Shown here piece after piece: positions 7,103 through 14,635 of a DNA stretch of 64,000 nucleotides. The DNA is taken from the NCBI GenBank assembly GCA_010672965.1, contig JAAHFN010000013.1:1-64000 (forward strand), read 5' to 3'. This DNA comes from Oscillatoria sp. SIO1A7. GTDB taxonomy: Bacteria > Cyanobacteriota > Cyanobacteriia > Cyanobacteriales > Laspinemataceae. The notes under the pieces were generated by a model, which was not told where the DNA came from, did no database searches, and saw only the letters and a list, made by a program, of their open reading frames with translations. The first letter of the stretch is position 1. Each line of letters begins with the position of its first letter. Both the position numbers and the translations under genes were made by a program.

Positions 7103-10100
7103 CTGCTGTAATTGTCCCATTGGCAAGGTTAAGTAGAAAGAAGAGCCTACACCGAGTTCGGATTCTGCCCAGATGCGACCGCCGTGGCGTTCTACAATAC
7201 TGCGGCAAATAGCGAGACCCAGGCCAGTACCGCCTTTTTTGCGTGAGTCGGAGGCATCGACTTGTTGGAAGCGGCCAAAAATAGTTTCTAGTTTGTCTGG
7301 GGGGATGCCCCGTCCCCGATCGCTTACGCAAATAGTCATCAGCGGCGAACCATTTGAGTTATTTTCTATATTTCCGCTCATGCAGACAGTTGTCCCTGGG
7401 GGAGAGAATTTAATGGCATTGCTGAGCAGATTGGTTAGGGTTTGGAGGATGCGATCGCCGCAAACATATAAGATAGCTGCAACCGGCTCGGTATGGAGAG
7501 TCACCCCGGCTTTGTCTGCCATACTCCGCATAGCATCGGTTGCTTGCATCATTAGATCTTGCGCGGGAAAATTTAATTTTTCCCAAGGAGTGTTATCTCT
7601 AAAGCGCTCTAAGTCGAGAATATCGTTAATCAAGCGAGTTAGGCGATCGGTATTTTGAATGGCGATCGCGAGCATTCGTTCTGCCTTGTCCGGGCGAGCT
7701 TGTAGCAAACCGCTAGCCAGCAACCCCAGGGCTCCGCGCATGGAAGTTAGAGGAGTGCGCAGTTCGTGGCTAACCACCGAGATAAATTCATCCTTCATTC
7801 GCTCCACTGCAAGGCGATCGGTAATGTCGCAAAAAGTAACAACCGCCCCGACAATTTCGCTATTCTCTCGGATTGGAGCAACTATATATTCCGCCGGAAA
7901 ACAGCCAGATTCCAGACAAAAAGTTGCTTTGGCACTAGCAGACCTACCTTCCTTAAGAGCGAGGCTTAAGGGGGACTTGGAAGAGGCAGGGGGGAAGGGG
8001 GCAGGGGGCAAGGGGGACTGGGGGACTGGGAGACCCGGGGAGCGGGGGACTGGGAGACCCGGGGAAAGCCTCTTGTCCCCAAGTCTCCTTGTCCCCAAGT
8101 CCCCAAGTCCCCAAGTCTCCTTGTCTCCAAGTCTCCTTGTCCCCAAGTCTCCCAAGTCTCCTTTGTCTCTCTTGTCTCCCAAGTCTCCCTTGTCCCCCGG
8201 TCCCCCGGTCCCCCAGTCCCCTTGTCCCCCGTCCGGTGCCCGTTCTGAGAGAATTGAGCTAAAGGAAATTCCGAGGAGGTCGGCCATAGGGCAAGAGAGC
8301 ATTTTGGCGGCGGCGGGGTTGACGAAAGTTATCTTTCCTTGGCGATCGAGTCCGCAGATTCCTTCGCCAGCGGAGTTGAGGATTAACTCGTTTTGATGGC
8401 GCAGGCTCTCTAAGGCAGCTTCGGCTAGCTTGCGATCGCTAATATCTCGGCCAATAAATACTAAACCTTTGGGAGAGCCATCGGGGTAGAACAGGGGAAC
8501 TTTGGTAGTATCAAAAGTATGAAGCGAGCCATCTGGTGCCGGTAGAACTTCCTCTGCACCGATCGGGGTTCGTTTCTCAATTGCTTCTCGGTCGGTAATA
8601 TGGGCGTGAAACAGGGCTTGTCGGCAGCTAGCATTAGATAGCGATAGCAGTTCTATATCTGTTTTGCCAACTACGACCTGCCCTTGTAGCTCAAACATTT
8701 CTAACATGGCGTTGTTGCAATCTAGCCAAATTCCCCGACTGTCCTTTAGGCAAACCATATCGGGCATGGCATTAATAAGAGCGCGCAAGTTGGCCGAAGT
8801 TTCCTTTAGTGAAAGTTCTGCGCTTTCGCGGCGAGAAATTTCTAGGCGCAGGGATTGGATTAATTCTGTTTTTTCTCGGGTGCGGATTTTTATTTTATCT
8901 TCTAGGCGATCGCGATATTGCTTGAGCTGAGCTTCTATAAGTTCCCGTTCCGAGCGAGCCTGAAGAGCCAAGAGCCCGTGGGCGAGATCGTCCGCTAATT
9001 CTAGGAGCAAAGGCATTTGTTGACGGGCGCTTGCCTTAGAGGTGTAGATAACCAAAGAGCCAAAACAATAGTTAGCGGGAGCATTGCTCTTGCCCAAAAG
9101 CGCCTTTGCTTGTAGTTTTCGATTGCACAGGGGCAGAGCGATCGCAGTTATTTCCTCTCGAAAGTCTGGCATCTCAGAGGGGACTGCGGAGCTGCCAGCC
9201 CCTTCACTTGCTGCTGCTCTAAATAAAGTTCCCGACGAAGAAGATAAAGATACCAGAGCGAAAGGATACTTGCCGGTTTCCACGATAATGCGACAAATAT
9301 CTTGGAGCAGCTTTTCTTCATTGTCAGCGCGGGCGATCGCGCGATCGCAAGCCAAAATAGTTTTTAGAGCGCGGTTGGCATCGCAAAGTTCTTCTTCTAT
9401 TTCGATTCTGGAAGTCAAGTCGGAGACAGTGCAGATAAAACCCGGAGGCGAGAGTCCTTTGGAAGCAGCGAGAGTCATCCCAGCCCAGAAGCGAGATCCC
9501 GAGCGTCGCTGCCGCCAGCCCTCATCTTGACATTGGCCTGCCGCAGCCGCTAGCAGCAGCTCTTGTTGTGGTTTTCTTTCCTCAATATCTTTTTCCAAAT
9601 AAAGAATAGAAAAATTCTTGCCTATAATACTGTCTTGGCTATAGCCAAAAATACGTTGTGCGCCTCTGCTCCAAGCTACGATAGACCCCTCCCCATCTAG
9701 CAAAAATATAGCGGGCTTTTGGATTTGTTCTATAGCATCAAAACTGAGAGCTGGCTTGGATTTTTTTCTACAGAAGCGATCGTAAATTTGCTTAACTCGC
9801 CAGCGCAGTTCTTCCGGTCGGATGGGAGCATAGATAATATCTTTAATAGACAAGCTATCGTTTGAGCTATCGTTTAAATCCTCATTTTCTGCTAAGCCCC
9901 GAACTAGGAGTAAAGGGCAATATGGGATAGCACCTTGGTATTTGGCGATCGTAACTTGGTCTGCTATGCAGAGGTCGCTCTCAGCAGCATGGCTTTCAGA
10001 CATAGTTTCTGCTGCCTGGGAGAAAGCGCTTGTATCATCTCGGCCAAGCCAGACTAATTCATATTCCTCCTCAGCAAGGGCGGCTGCTATTTGGGCGCGG

Positions 10101-10135
10101 ATATTGCTGAAGACAACTAAAATAGCAATTTTCAT
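7100..10135 (-). CDS. Multi-PAS/GAF hybrid-type sensor histidine kinase
   Basis: A 1011-residue protein. Residues 1-125 look like a degenerate receiver domain (MKIAILVVFSN to the APIRPEEL block). Then come a PAS domain (about 135-240), a GAF-like domain (about 265-400), a coiled coil, a PAS with PAC (about 440-565, ending FIGRDISDRK), and a third PAS (about 575-770) split by an insertion of about 85 low-complexity residues. The kinase core follows: His790 in VVSHELRTPL, the HATPase N-box NLLSNAIKF, the G1 box DRGRGIPP and the G2 box GGTGLGLAI. No transmembrane segment is evident, so it is probably cytoplasmic. No partner regulator is adjacent, so the pathway cannot be named. The stop codon overlaps a MITE C end. 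Confidence 0.9.
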   Translation of the reverse strand: MKIAILVVFSNIRAQIAAALAEEEYELVWLGRDDTSAFSQAAETMSESHAAESDLCIADQVTIAKYQGAIPYCPLLLVRGLAENEDLNDSSNDSLSIKDIIYAPIRPEELRWRVKQIYDRFCRKKSKPALSFDAIEQIQKPAIFLLDGEGSIVAWSRGAQRIFGYSQDSIIGKNFSILYLEKDIEERKPQQELLLAAAAGQCQDEGWRQRRSGSRFWAGMTLAASKGLSPPGFICTVSDLTSRIEIEEELCDANRALKTILACDRAIARADNEEKLLQDICRIIVETGKYPFALVSLSSSSGTLFRAAASEGAGSSAVPSEMPDFREEITAIALPLCNRKLQAKALLGKSNAPANYCFGSLVIYTSKASARQQMPLLLELADDLAHGLLALQARSERELIEAQLKQYRDRLEDKIKIRTREKTELIQSLRLEISRRESAELSLKETSANLRALINAMPDMVCLKDSRGIWLDCNNAMLEMFELQGQVVVGKTDIELLSLSNASCRQALFHAHITDREAIEKRTPIGAEEVLPAPDGSLHTFDTTKVPLFYPDGSPKGLVFIGRDISDRKLAEAALESLRHQNELILNSAGEGICGLDRQGKITFVNPAAAKMLSCPMADLLGISFSSILSERAPDGGQGDWGTGGPGDKGDLGDKRDKGDLGDLGTRRLGDKETWGLGDLGTRRLGDKRLSPGLPVPRSPGLPVPQSPLPPAPFPPASSKSPLSLALKEGRSASAKATFCLESGCFPAEYIVAPIRENSEIVGAVVTFCDITDRLAVERMKDEFISVVSHELRTPLTSMRGALGLLASGLLQARPDKAERMLAIAIQNTDRLTRLINDILDLERFRDNTPWEKLNFPAQDLMMQATDAMRSMADKAGVTLHTEPVAAILYVCGDRILQTLTNLLSNAIKFSPPGTTVCMSGNIENNSNGSPLMTICVSDRGRGIPPDKLETIFGRFQQVDASDSRKKGGTGLGLAICRSIVERHGGRIWAESELGVGSSFYLTLPMGQLQQ
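7975..8232. repeat. Intergenic-type tandem repeat inside the kinase gene
   Basis: GGGGACTGGGAGACCCG and CCCCAAGTCTCCTTGT units, in the two orientations on either side, form a long imperfect inverted array in frame inside the third PAS domain. The same word family occurs between genes at 42750-42850. Confidence 0.85.
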
Positions 10136-10171
10136 CTAGCGCGTTTAAATCGTTAGTGTAAAAATTGTTAT

Positions 10172-10501
10172 AGGCAATCCCTCCGCTCGCGGCCAGGGAA
10201 AGCGAAAAAAGCGCCGAATTGGTTTTACGTCCCGTCTGTCTTGCCGAGGGAACCGGATTATTGCGAGCAAATTTTCCAAGTCCCCGCAAAGGACGGCTAG
10301 AAGTCCAGGAGCTAGAATCACACATATCGCCAACGAGAGCCAGACGAGAATAATCGCTACTGGATTGCTGGAATGGAATTATTTCTGGGAGTCTGGCAGG
10401 GCACAAAACAAAACCGCACTGGAAATTGGTTGCGCTGGTGGTACGAAAATGGGCAGATGCCCGTTTCTCAGATTCTGCGACCCACCCTAGATATAGAGTA
10501 A
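10172..10501 (+). pseudogene. Relic of an Uma2-family (putative restriction endonuclease fold) gene
   Basis: One reading frame carries SRPGKAKKAPNWFYVPSV near its start and NNRYWIAGMELFLGVWQGT then NWLRWWYENGQ near its end, both typical of the cyanobacterial Uma2 family (formerly DUF820). In-frame TAG codons at 10298 and 10313 break it, and the intervening text reads better in a neighbouring frame, so there is also a frameshift. The length is much less than the usual 190-240 residues. It is a decayed gene, with no start codon assigned. It fills most of the gap between the kinase and tRNA-Thr. Confidence 0.7.
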
Positions 10502-10524
10502 ATGGGTAAGTTCTATAATTTTAA

Positions 10525-10597
10525 AGCTGGTGACAGGATTTGAACCTGCGACTGACTGATTACAAATCAGTTACTCTACCAACTGAGTTACACCAGC
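10525..10597 (-). tRNA. tRNA-Thr (anticodon TGT)
   Basis: Read on the minus strand it folds as a cloverleaf: acceptor GCTGGTG pairing with CACCAGC, D arm with GTTGGTAGAG, anticodon stem ACTGA/TCAGT around the loop TTTGTAA with anticodon TGT, and T arm GCAGG-TTCGAAT-CCTGT. The discriminator would be T. CCA is not encoded. It reads ACA codons. Confidence 0.95.
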
Positions 10598-10718
10598 AAC
10601 TTCAGGAATTACCCATAGATGCTTATAATATGGTGCTAATTGCACAACCTACGCTATATCTAGGGTTAGATCGCAGAGTTTGCGTAAACTCCTGAACTTA
10701 ATGAATACTATAGCAAAT

Positions 10719-10777
10719 GCTCGGGTAGATTGACAACCCCCTATCGAGAATTTTTTTATTCTCAGTCAAACCCGAGC
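10719..10777. other. Three-step hairpin upstream of the cyclase gene
   Basis: GCTCGGGT pairs with ACCCGAGC, then TTGAC with GTCAA, then GAGAAT with ATTCTC around a T-rich tip. It lies between tRNA-Thr and the cyclase. It could be a transcription-end structure, a 5' leader structure, or a small MITE core; no further copy was seen. Confidence 0.45.
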
Positions 10778-10942
10778 CCGGGTACCGATCGCTACCACGA
10801 GCTAGAAGCCTTGCCAACAAGAGCTGATGAATTCTAGACAAGCAGATCGGCAAGCGTGTTATAACTGAAGGCAACAACAGCCAAATTGACCGCTATTGTC
10901 CCGAGCGAAGACCCGCGCGATCGCCCAAAACCCCTACCGCCT

Positions 10943-12295
10943 ATGAATTCCAATCTAACCTCAATTCCAATTCAGGGCAGGAGCCTGGATCTCGGCAGTC
11001 GGGAGCAACTCCTGCAAAGAATAAAGCATCTACTCGCTAGAGTCGAAGCGCTCAAAGAAATAGGGCAGGCGATTGACCGTTGCCAAGACCTTGATGAAAT
11101 TTTCCAAGTTGTGGACCAGTTAGCTAAATCCTTGCTCTACTTCGAGCATATGAGCGTATATGCGTTCGAGCATATGAGCGTATATGCGGAACGCAAGGAT
11201 TCTGGTCGGTTGGTGACGCTATTTGGTCCTAAGTTAGAATTAGATGAAGCGGCGATCGCCACGGGTATTATTGGTCGCGCCCTGAAATCGGGCCAGCCTT
11301 TGCTATCGGAAGAGTCTGGGGCAAAACTGGGCTTTTACCCTTGCGCCATAGTAATTCCCATAGAAAATTCTGAGGGGGCGATCGGCACTGTCAACTTTGC
11401 CACTAGCCAAGAGTCTGCTTACGCCCCAGAGGATCTCCACATCTGCTCCTTACTGGGTTGGCAATTGTCATCTGCTATCCGCCACACTGGAACATTGGCA
11501 GAGTTGAAACAACTCAATACCCAGCTAGAAAGGGAAAAACAGCAGTCAGAAGAACTTCTTCTGACTATTATGCCGGAAAAGGCAGTAGCAGAGTTCCAAA
11601 AAACAGGAGAAGTAAAGCCGGGATATTACGAATCCGCAACAGTTGTATTTACCGATTTTAAGCATTTCACAAAATCAACCAAAAATTTTACCCCCGAACA
11701 ACTGGTAAGCGAACTAAATTATTGTTTCAGTTATTTCGATAGAATAGCTGAAAAATACAACTTGGAGAAAGTAAATACCATCGGCGACAGTTATATGTGC
11801 GTTGCAGGAGTCCCTGTTTTTAATCCCACCCATGCCATTGATGCGGTGCTGGCCGGAATGGAAATGCAGATATTCATGTACCTGCGCAAAGCCCACAAGC
11901 TCAAAAACAATATTCCTTACTGGGACATTCGCATCGGCATTGACTCCGGCTCGTTAATCGGCGGGGTAATTGGCAAGAAGAATTTGACTTACGATCTCTG
12001 GGGCGAAACGGTGAATAACGCTTCCCGCATTAAGTCGGCTGGACTTCCCGGCAAAATCCAGCTATCAAACTCAACCTTTAATTTAGTCAAAAGTTTTTTT
12101 GATTGCGAATACTTGCGCGATCGCCAAGATAGACAAAAGCGAAAGACTGATATATACCTGGTCAATGGTATTAAAGAAGGTCTCTCTATAGATCCCGGAG
12201 GAATCTTGCCGAATGATGATTTTATAGAATTTTATTTAAACCTCCATTCGGAAACAGACATCATTCCACCGTTTTGCAAATGGAAATCAAACTAA
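10943..12295 (+). CDS. GAF-domain class III adenylate cyclase
   Basis: A 450-residue protein from the ATG at 10943; an in-frame TTG at 10886 would add 19 residues and neither has a clear RBS. A GAF domain occupies about residues 25-190, then a coiled linker (ELKQLNTQLEREKQQ), then a class III nucleotide cyclase domain. Metal-binding aspartates are Asp238 (VVFTDF) and Asp282 (TIGDSYM). Lys276 and Asp351 (TYDLWGE) are the adenine-specifying pair, and Asn359/Arg362 (NNASR) the transition-state residues, so cAMP rather than cGMP is predicted. The GAF domain probably senses a small ligand. An 8-residue tandem duplication lies in the GAF domain. Confidence 0.9.
   Translation: MNSNLTSIPIQGRSLDLGSREQLLQRIKHLLARVEALKEIGQAIDRCQDLDEIFQVVDQLAKSLLYFEHMSVYAFEHMSVYAERKDSGRLVTLFGPKLELDEAAIATGIIGRALKSGQPLLSEESGAKLGFYPCAIVIPIENSEGAIGTVNFATSQESAYAPEDLHICSLLGWQLSSAIRHTGTLAELKQLNTQLEREKQQSEELLLTIMPEKAVAEFQKTGEVKPGYYESATVVFTDFKHFTKSTKNFTPEQLVSELNYCFSYFDRIAEKYNLEKVNTIGDSYMCVAGVPVFNPTHAIDAVLAGMEMQIFMYLRKAHKLKNNIPYWDIRIGIDSGSLIGGVIGKKNLTYDLWGETVNNASRIKSAGLPGKIQLSNSTFNLVKSFFDCEYLRDRQDRQKRKTDIYLVNGIKEGLSIDPGGILPNDDFIEFYLNLHSETDIIPPFCKWKSN
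11141..11188 (+). repeat. 24-base perfect tandem duplication in the cyclase gene
   Basis: Two identical 24-base units beginning TTCGAGCATATGAGCG follow each other, encoding FEHMSVYA twice. Confidence 0.97.
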
Positions 12296-12308
12296 AAAGG
12301 CTATCTTC

Positions 12309-12449
12309 TATAGCGTTTCTCAAATAAGTATAATGTTATAAACGTAGGGGCGACAGCATCCCCCTTGACTATCTCTTAGCTCTGAATGGCAACCCCTGTA
12401 ATGGGATGCTTCGCCTCAAAAAACTCACATCAATTTGAGAACCGCTATA
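12309..12449. repeat. MITE family A, copy 4
   Basis: TATAGCGTTTCTCAAATAAG to TTTGAGAACCGCTATA with the internal GTAGGGGCGACAGCATCCC / GGGATGCTTCGCCTCA pair. It starts 14 bases after the cyclase stop codon. Confidence 0.8.
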
Positions 12450-12464
12450 TCTAGGACAAACCAG

Positions 12465-12640
12465 TAATATTAAATCCGGTTAAATATCCAAGAAAAAAAT
12501 TTTTACCTACGTTACCTACCGTAGGACAGGCGTCCCGCCTGTCCTACTAAGCGGGAGGGACAGGCGGGACGCCTGTCCTACGAAAGACCTCAGTTATATC
12601 ATGTCGGGTTGAATGCCCCAAAAAAAGTCAAGTTCTGCGT
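12465..12640. repeat. MITE family C, copy 2
   Basis: Starts TAATATTAAATCCGGTTAAA. The central palindrome is GTAGGACAGGCGTCCCGCCT against AGGCGGGACGCCTGTCCTAC. The right part TGTCGGGTTGAATGCCCC is the reverse of the right part of the copy at 26276. Confidence 0.7.
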
Positions 12641-12655
12641 AGTGGACTGTCTGCC

Positions 12656-12765
12656 TTAAAATTGTAGGTTGGGCCCGCCATCAACGAAACCCAACTATAC
12701 CAATCTTTGCGCCCTTGTTTCGTTGATGGCGGGCCCAACCTACAGTTACACACAATTTTAGGTTT
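12656..12765. repeat. MITE family D, copy 1
   Basis: A 27-base perfect inverted repeat (GTAGGTTGGGCCCGCCATCA... at 12664-12690 against its complement at 12718-12744) is bounded by AAAATTGTAGG and CACAATTTTAGG. A second, diverged copy is at 48519. Confidence 0.8.
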
Positions 12766-12854
12766 GCCAAAGCAGTAGGACGGGCGATTCCAGGCGCAGG
12801 CTGCGCGAAGCGCATAAGCTGACTGCTGACCGCTGACCGCTGACTGCTATATCA

Positions 12855-14519
12855 TTAAGTTTTCAGGCGGATAAAAATATCGGCGCGATTGTAGCCATCT
12901 TCGAGACCGAAACTACTCAAGGTCAAAGAGCGCAGATGCTCGAAAATAGGTTGCGCTGCTAGTTCCACCAGTTGCAGGAAGGGGAACTGACGCTCTAAAC
13001 TCCTGCGAACTTGCTTCCAGTCCAGATAGAGATGACCGTAATTGGGGGATTTTAAGGAAGCGATCGCCTGTTGGAATTCTTCGTTGGCAAGAACCGAGCC
13101 AGCTTCTGGAGCAGCAATCGCCTTTTCCATCGCCGCAACAGAACTGGCAAAAATCTCGTATTCTCCTACGGAGCCGCGCACTCCTTCAACTCTTGGTTTT
13201 AAAACAGTCTCTCCCGATGCGTTGCTCGGAGAAGTTATTAGCTTAGTCCAAGCATAGAGAGATAGATCGCCGAGGGCAATCTCGCCAGCGCTCAAACCCC
13301 GCTCTGTGGCGATCGCATCTAGTTTTTTGCCTACCTCATCGCTTTCCCCTGTCGAACCAGCTACAAAAATCCAATCGGAGTCGGAGAGCCAGCCCAAGGC
13401 ATATTCTCCTTGCGCCCAACTAAAGATATCTTCTGGCAAATTAATTCCCCAGCGGGAATCGAGATTTGCCAGTTTTTGCCCGAGCAATCCTCCAATTACA
13501 TTTTCTTCAGACAAACTATCTGAGAAATTCGCCCATAAATCTTTCAAATCTGCGCCGGCTGCAAATGCCGAAACCGACTCTGGCAGATATTGCAATGCTT
13601 TGACCGGCGACTTTAGGGAAGGAATGCCCTCGATGCCAGCGCCTTGCCAAACTGTTTGAGCCACCAGCCCTTGGGGCGCAACCGGCGCAATCCCCAGACC
13701 AATGGTTACTGGGAATAGCGAAGGGTTGCTTTTCCCGTGCGAGCCGTCTTTTCTCTTGTTCAGCCAGGAATTAAATTGGGGCAAATTGACAAAAGTCAGG
13801 CCAAGATTTGTTTTTAGTTCCGCGATCGCGCTGGCATAAGTCTCGTTATTATTCAAATTCAGATTCGGGGCTTGCACGTTATTAATAGCATCGCGCAGCA
13901 CTTTGGGATGATTGGCAAACAGGACAAAGCTATCCCCCACCAAGGCAGAAGCCCAATTGTCTGCTAAAGGGCTGAGTTCTCCTGCCCCTGGCCCCGTCCG
14001 GGCATAGACGAGCTGCACCCCTGCGTAGTTCTCTAACTGTAATTGGTCTCCAGTTAAAGGTTTGTTTTCCCAGAGATGCTCTAGGAATTCTCGGCTTAGT
14101 TCCGGGGACTCAGTGGCGATCGCTACTAAATATCCCGGTTGCTCCCCATTAGAGCGATCGCGATCTATATCTAAACTCGTCACCGCAAAAGTGATTTCAT
14201 CTCCGAGCCAGGCTTGGATGTCATGCTTATAATCCAGGCCGGTATCGGCCAACAAGCCTTTTTTAATTTCCTTAAATTCCCGCCGCAGCTTGCCTCGCTC
14301 GGAACCCGTCGTCTGCTCCAAAAAATCTTCCAGCTTATCTGGATTCGCCAGCAAGGAGACCATTATCGGTGCTTGTTTCGGCACAAACATGGCAGCATCC
14401 GGCCCAGGAACCTCCGCACCGGGAAATTCAATCGCTTCCCGAGCGCAACCCCCGAGACCCAGGGAAAACAGTCCTAGCAAAATGCTTACCAGGATAGAAG
14501 CAAAAATATTCTTATTCAT
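12855..14519 (-). CDS. DUF3352-family lipoprotein
   Basis: A 554-residue protein. The start at 14519 (MNKNIFAS) is chosen because it opens a lipoprotein signal peptide with lipobox LGGC (Cys about residue 26); an earlier in-frame start at 14564 only adds residues encoded by tandem repeats. The rest matches the cyanobacterial DUF3352 pattern: PKQAPIMVSLLANPDKL near the N-terminus, GLDYKHDIQAWLGDEITFAVTS, YLVAIATESPE, then repeated alpha/beta units with GGEY/QGEYALGW, and a C-terminal LYLDWKQVRRSLE block. Function unknown; a membrane-anchored periplasmic protein is likely. The ATG of the neighbouring kinase is far downstream; the two genes run the same way, separated by the repeat at 14524-14635. 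Confidence 0.8.
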   Translation of the reverse strand: MNKNIFASILVSILLGLFSLGLGGCAREAIEFPGAEVPGPDAAMFVPKQAPIMVSLLANPDKLEDFLEQTTGSERGKLRREFKEIKKGLLADTGLDYKHDIQAWLGDEITFAVTSLDIDRDRSNGEQPGYLVAIATESPELSREFLEHLWENKPLTGDQLQLENYAGVQLVYARTGPGAGELSPLADNWASALVGDSFVLFANHPKVLRDAINNVQAPNLNLNNNETYASAIAELKTNLGLTFVNLPQFNSWLNKRKDGSHGKSNPSLFPVTIGLGIAPVAPQGLVAQTVWQGAGIEGIPSLKSPVKALQYLPESVSAFAAGADLKDLWANFSDSLSEENVIGGLLGQKLANLDSRWGINLPEDIFSWAQGEYALGWLSDSDWIFVAGSTGESDEVGKKLDAIATERGLSAGEIALGDLSLYAWTKLITSPSNASGETVLKPRVEGVRGSVGEYEIFASSVAAMEKAIAAPEAGSVLANEEFQQAIASLKSPNYGHLYLDWKQVRRSLERQFPFLQLVELAAQPIFEHLRSLTLSSFGLEDGYNRADIFIRLKT

Positions 14520-14523
14520 TAAT

Positions 14524-14635
14524 TGAAAACTCAAAACTCCGGGGCGATCGAACTCAAAACTCAAAACTCAAAACTCAAAACTCAAAACTCCGGGGCGATC
14601 GAACTCAAAACTCCGGGGCGATCGAACTATCAAGG
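14524..14635. repeat. Tandem AACTCAAA / CTCCGGGGCGATCGAA repeat
   Basis: Eight-base AACTCAAA units alternate with CCGGGGCGATCG blocks between the kinase 3' end and the lipoprotein 5' end. The 8-base word recurs at 24715-24745 and 25445-25530. Confidence 0.85.
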
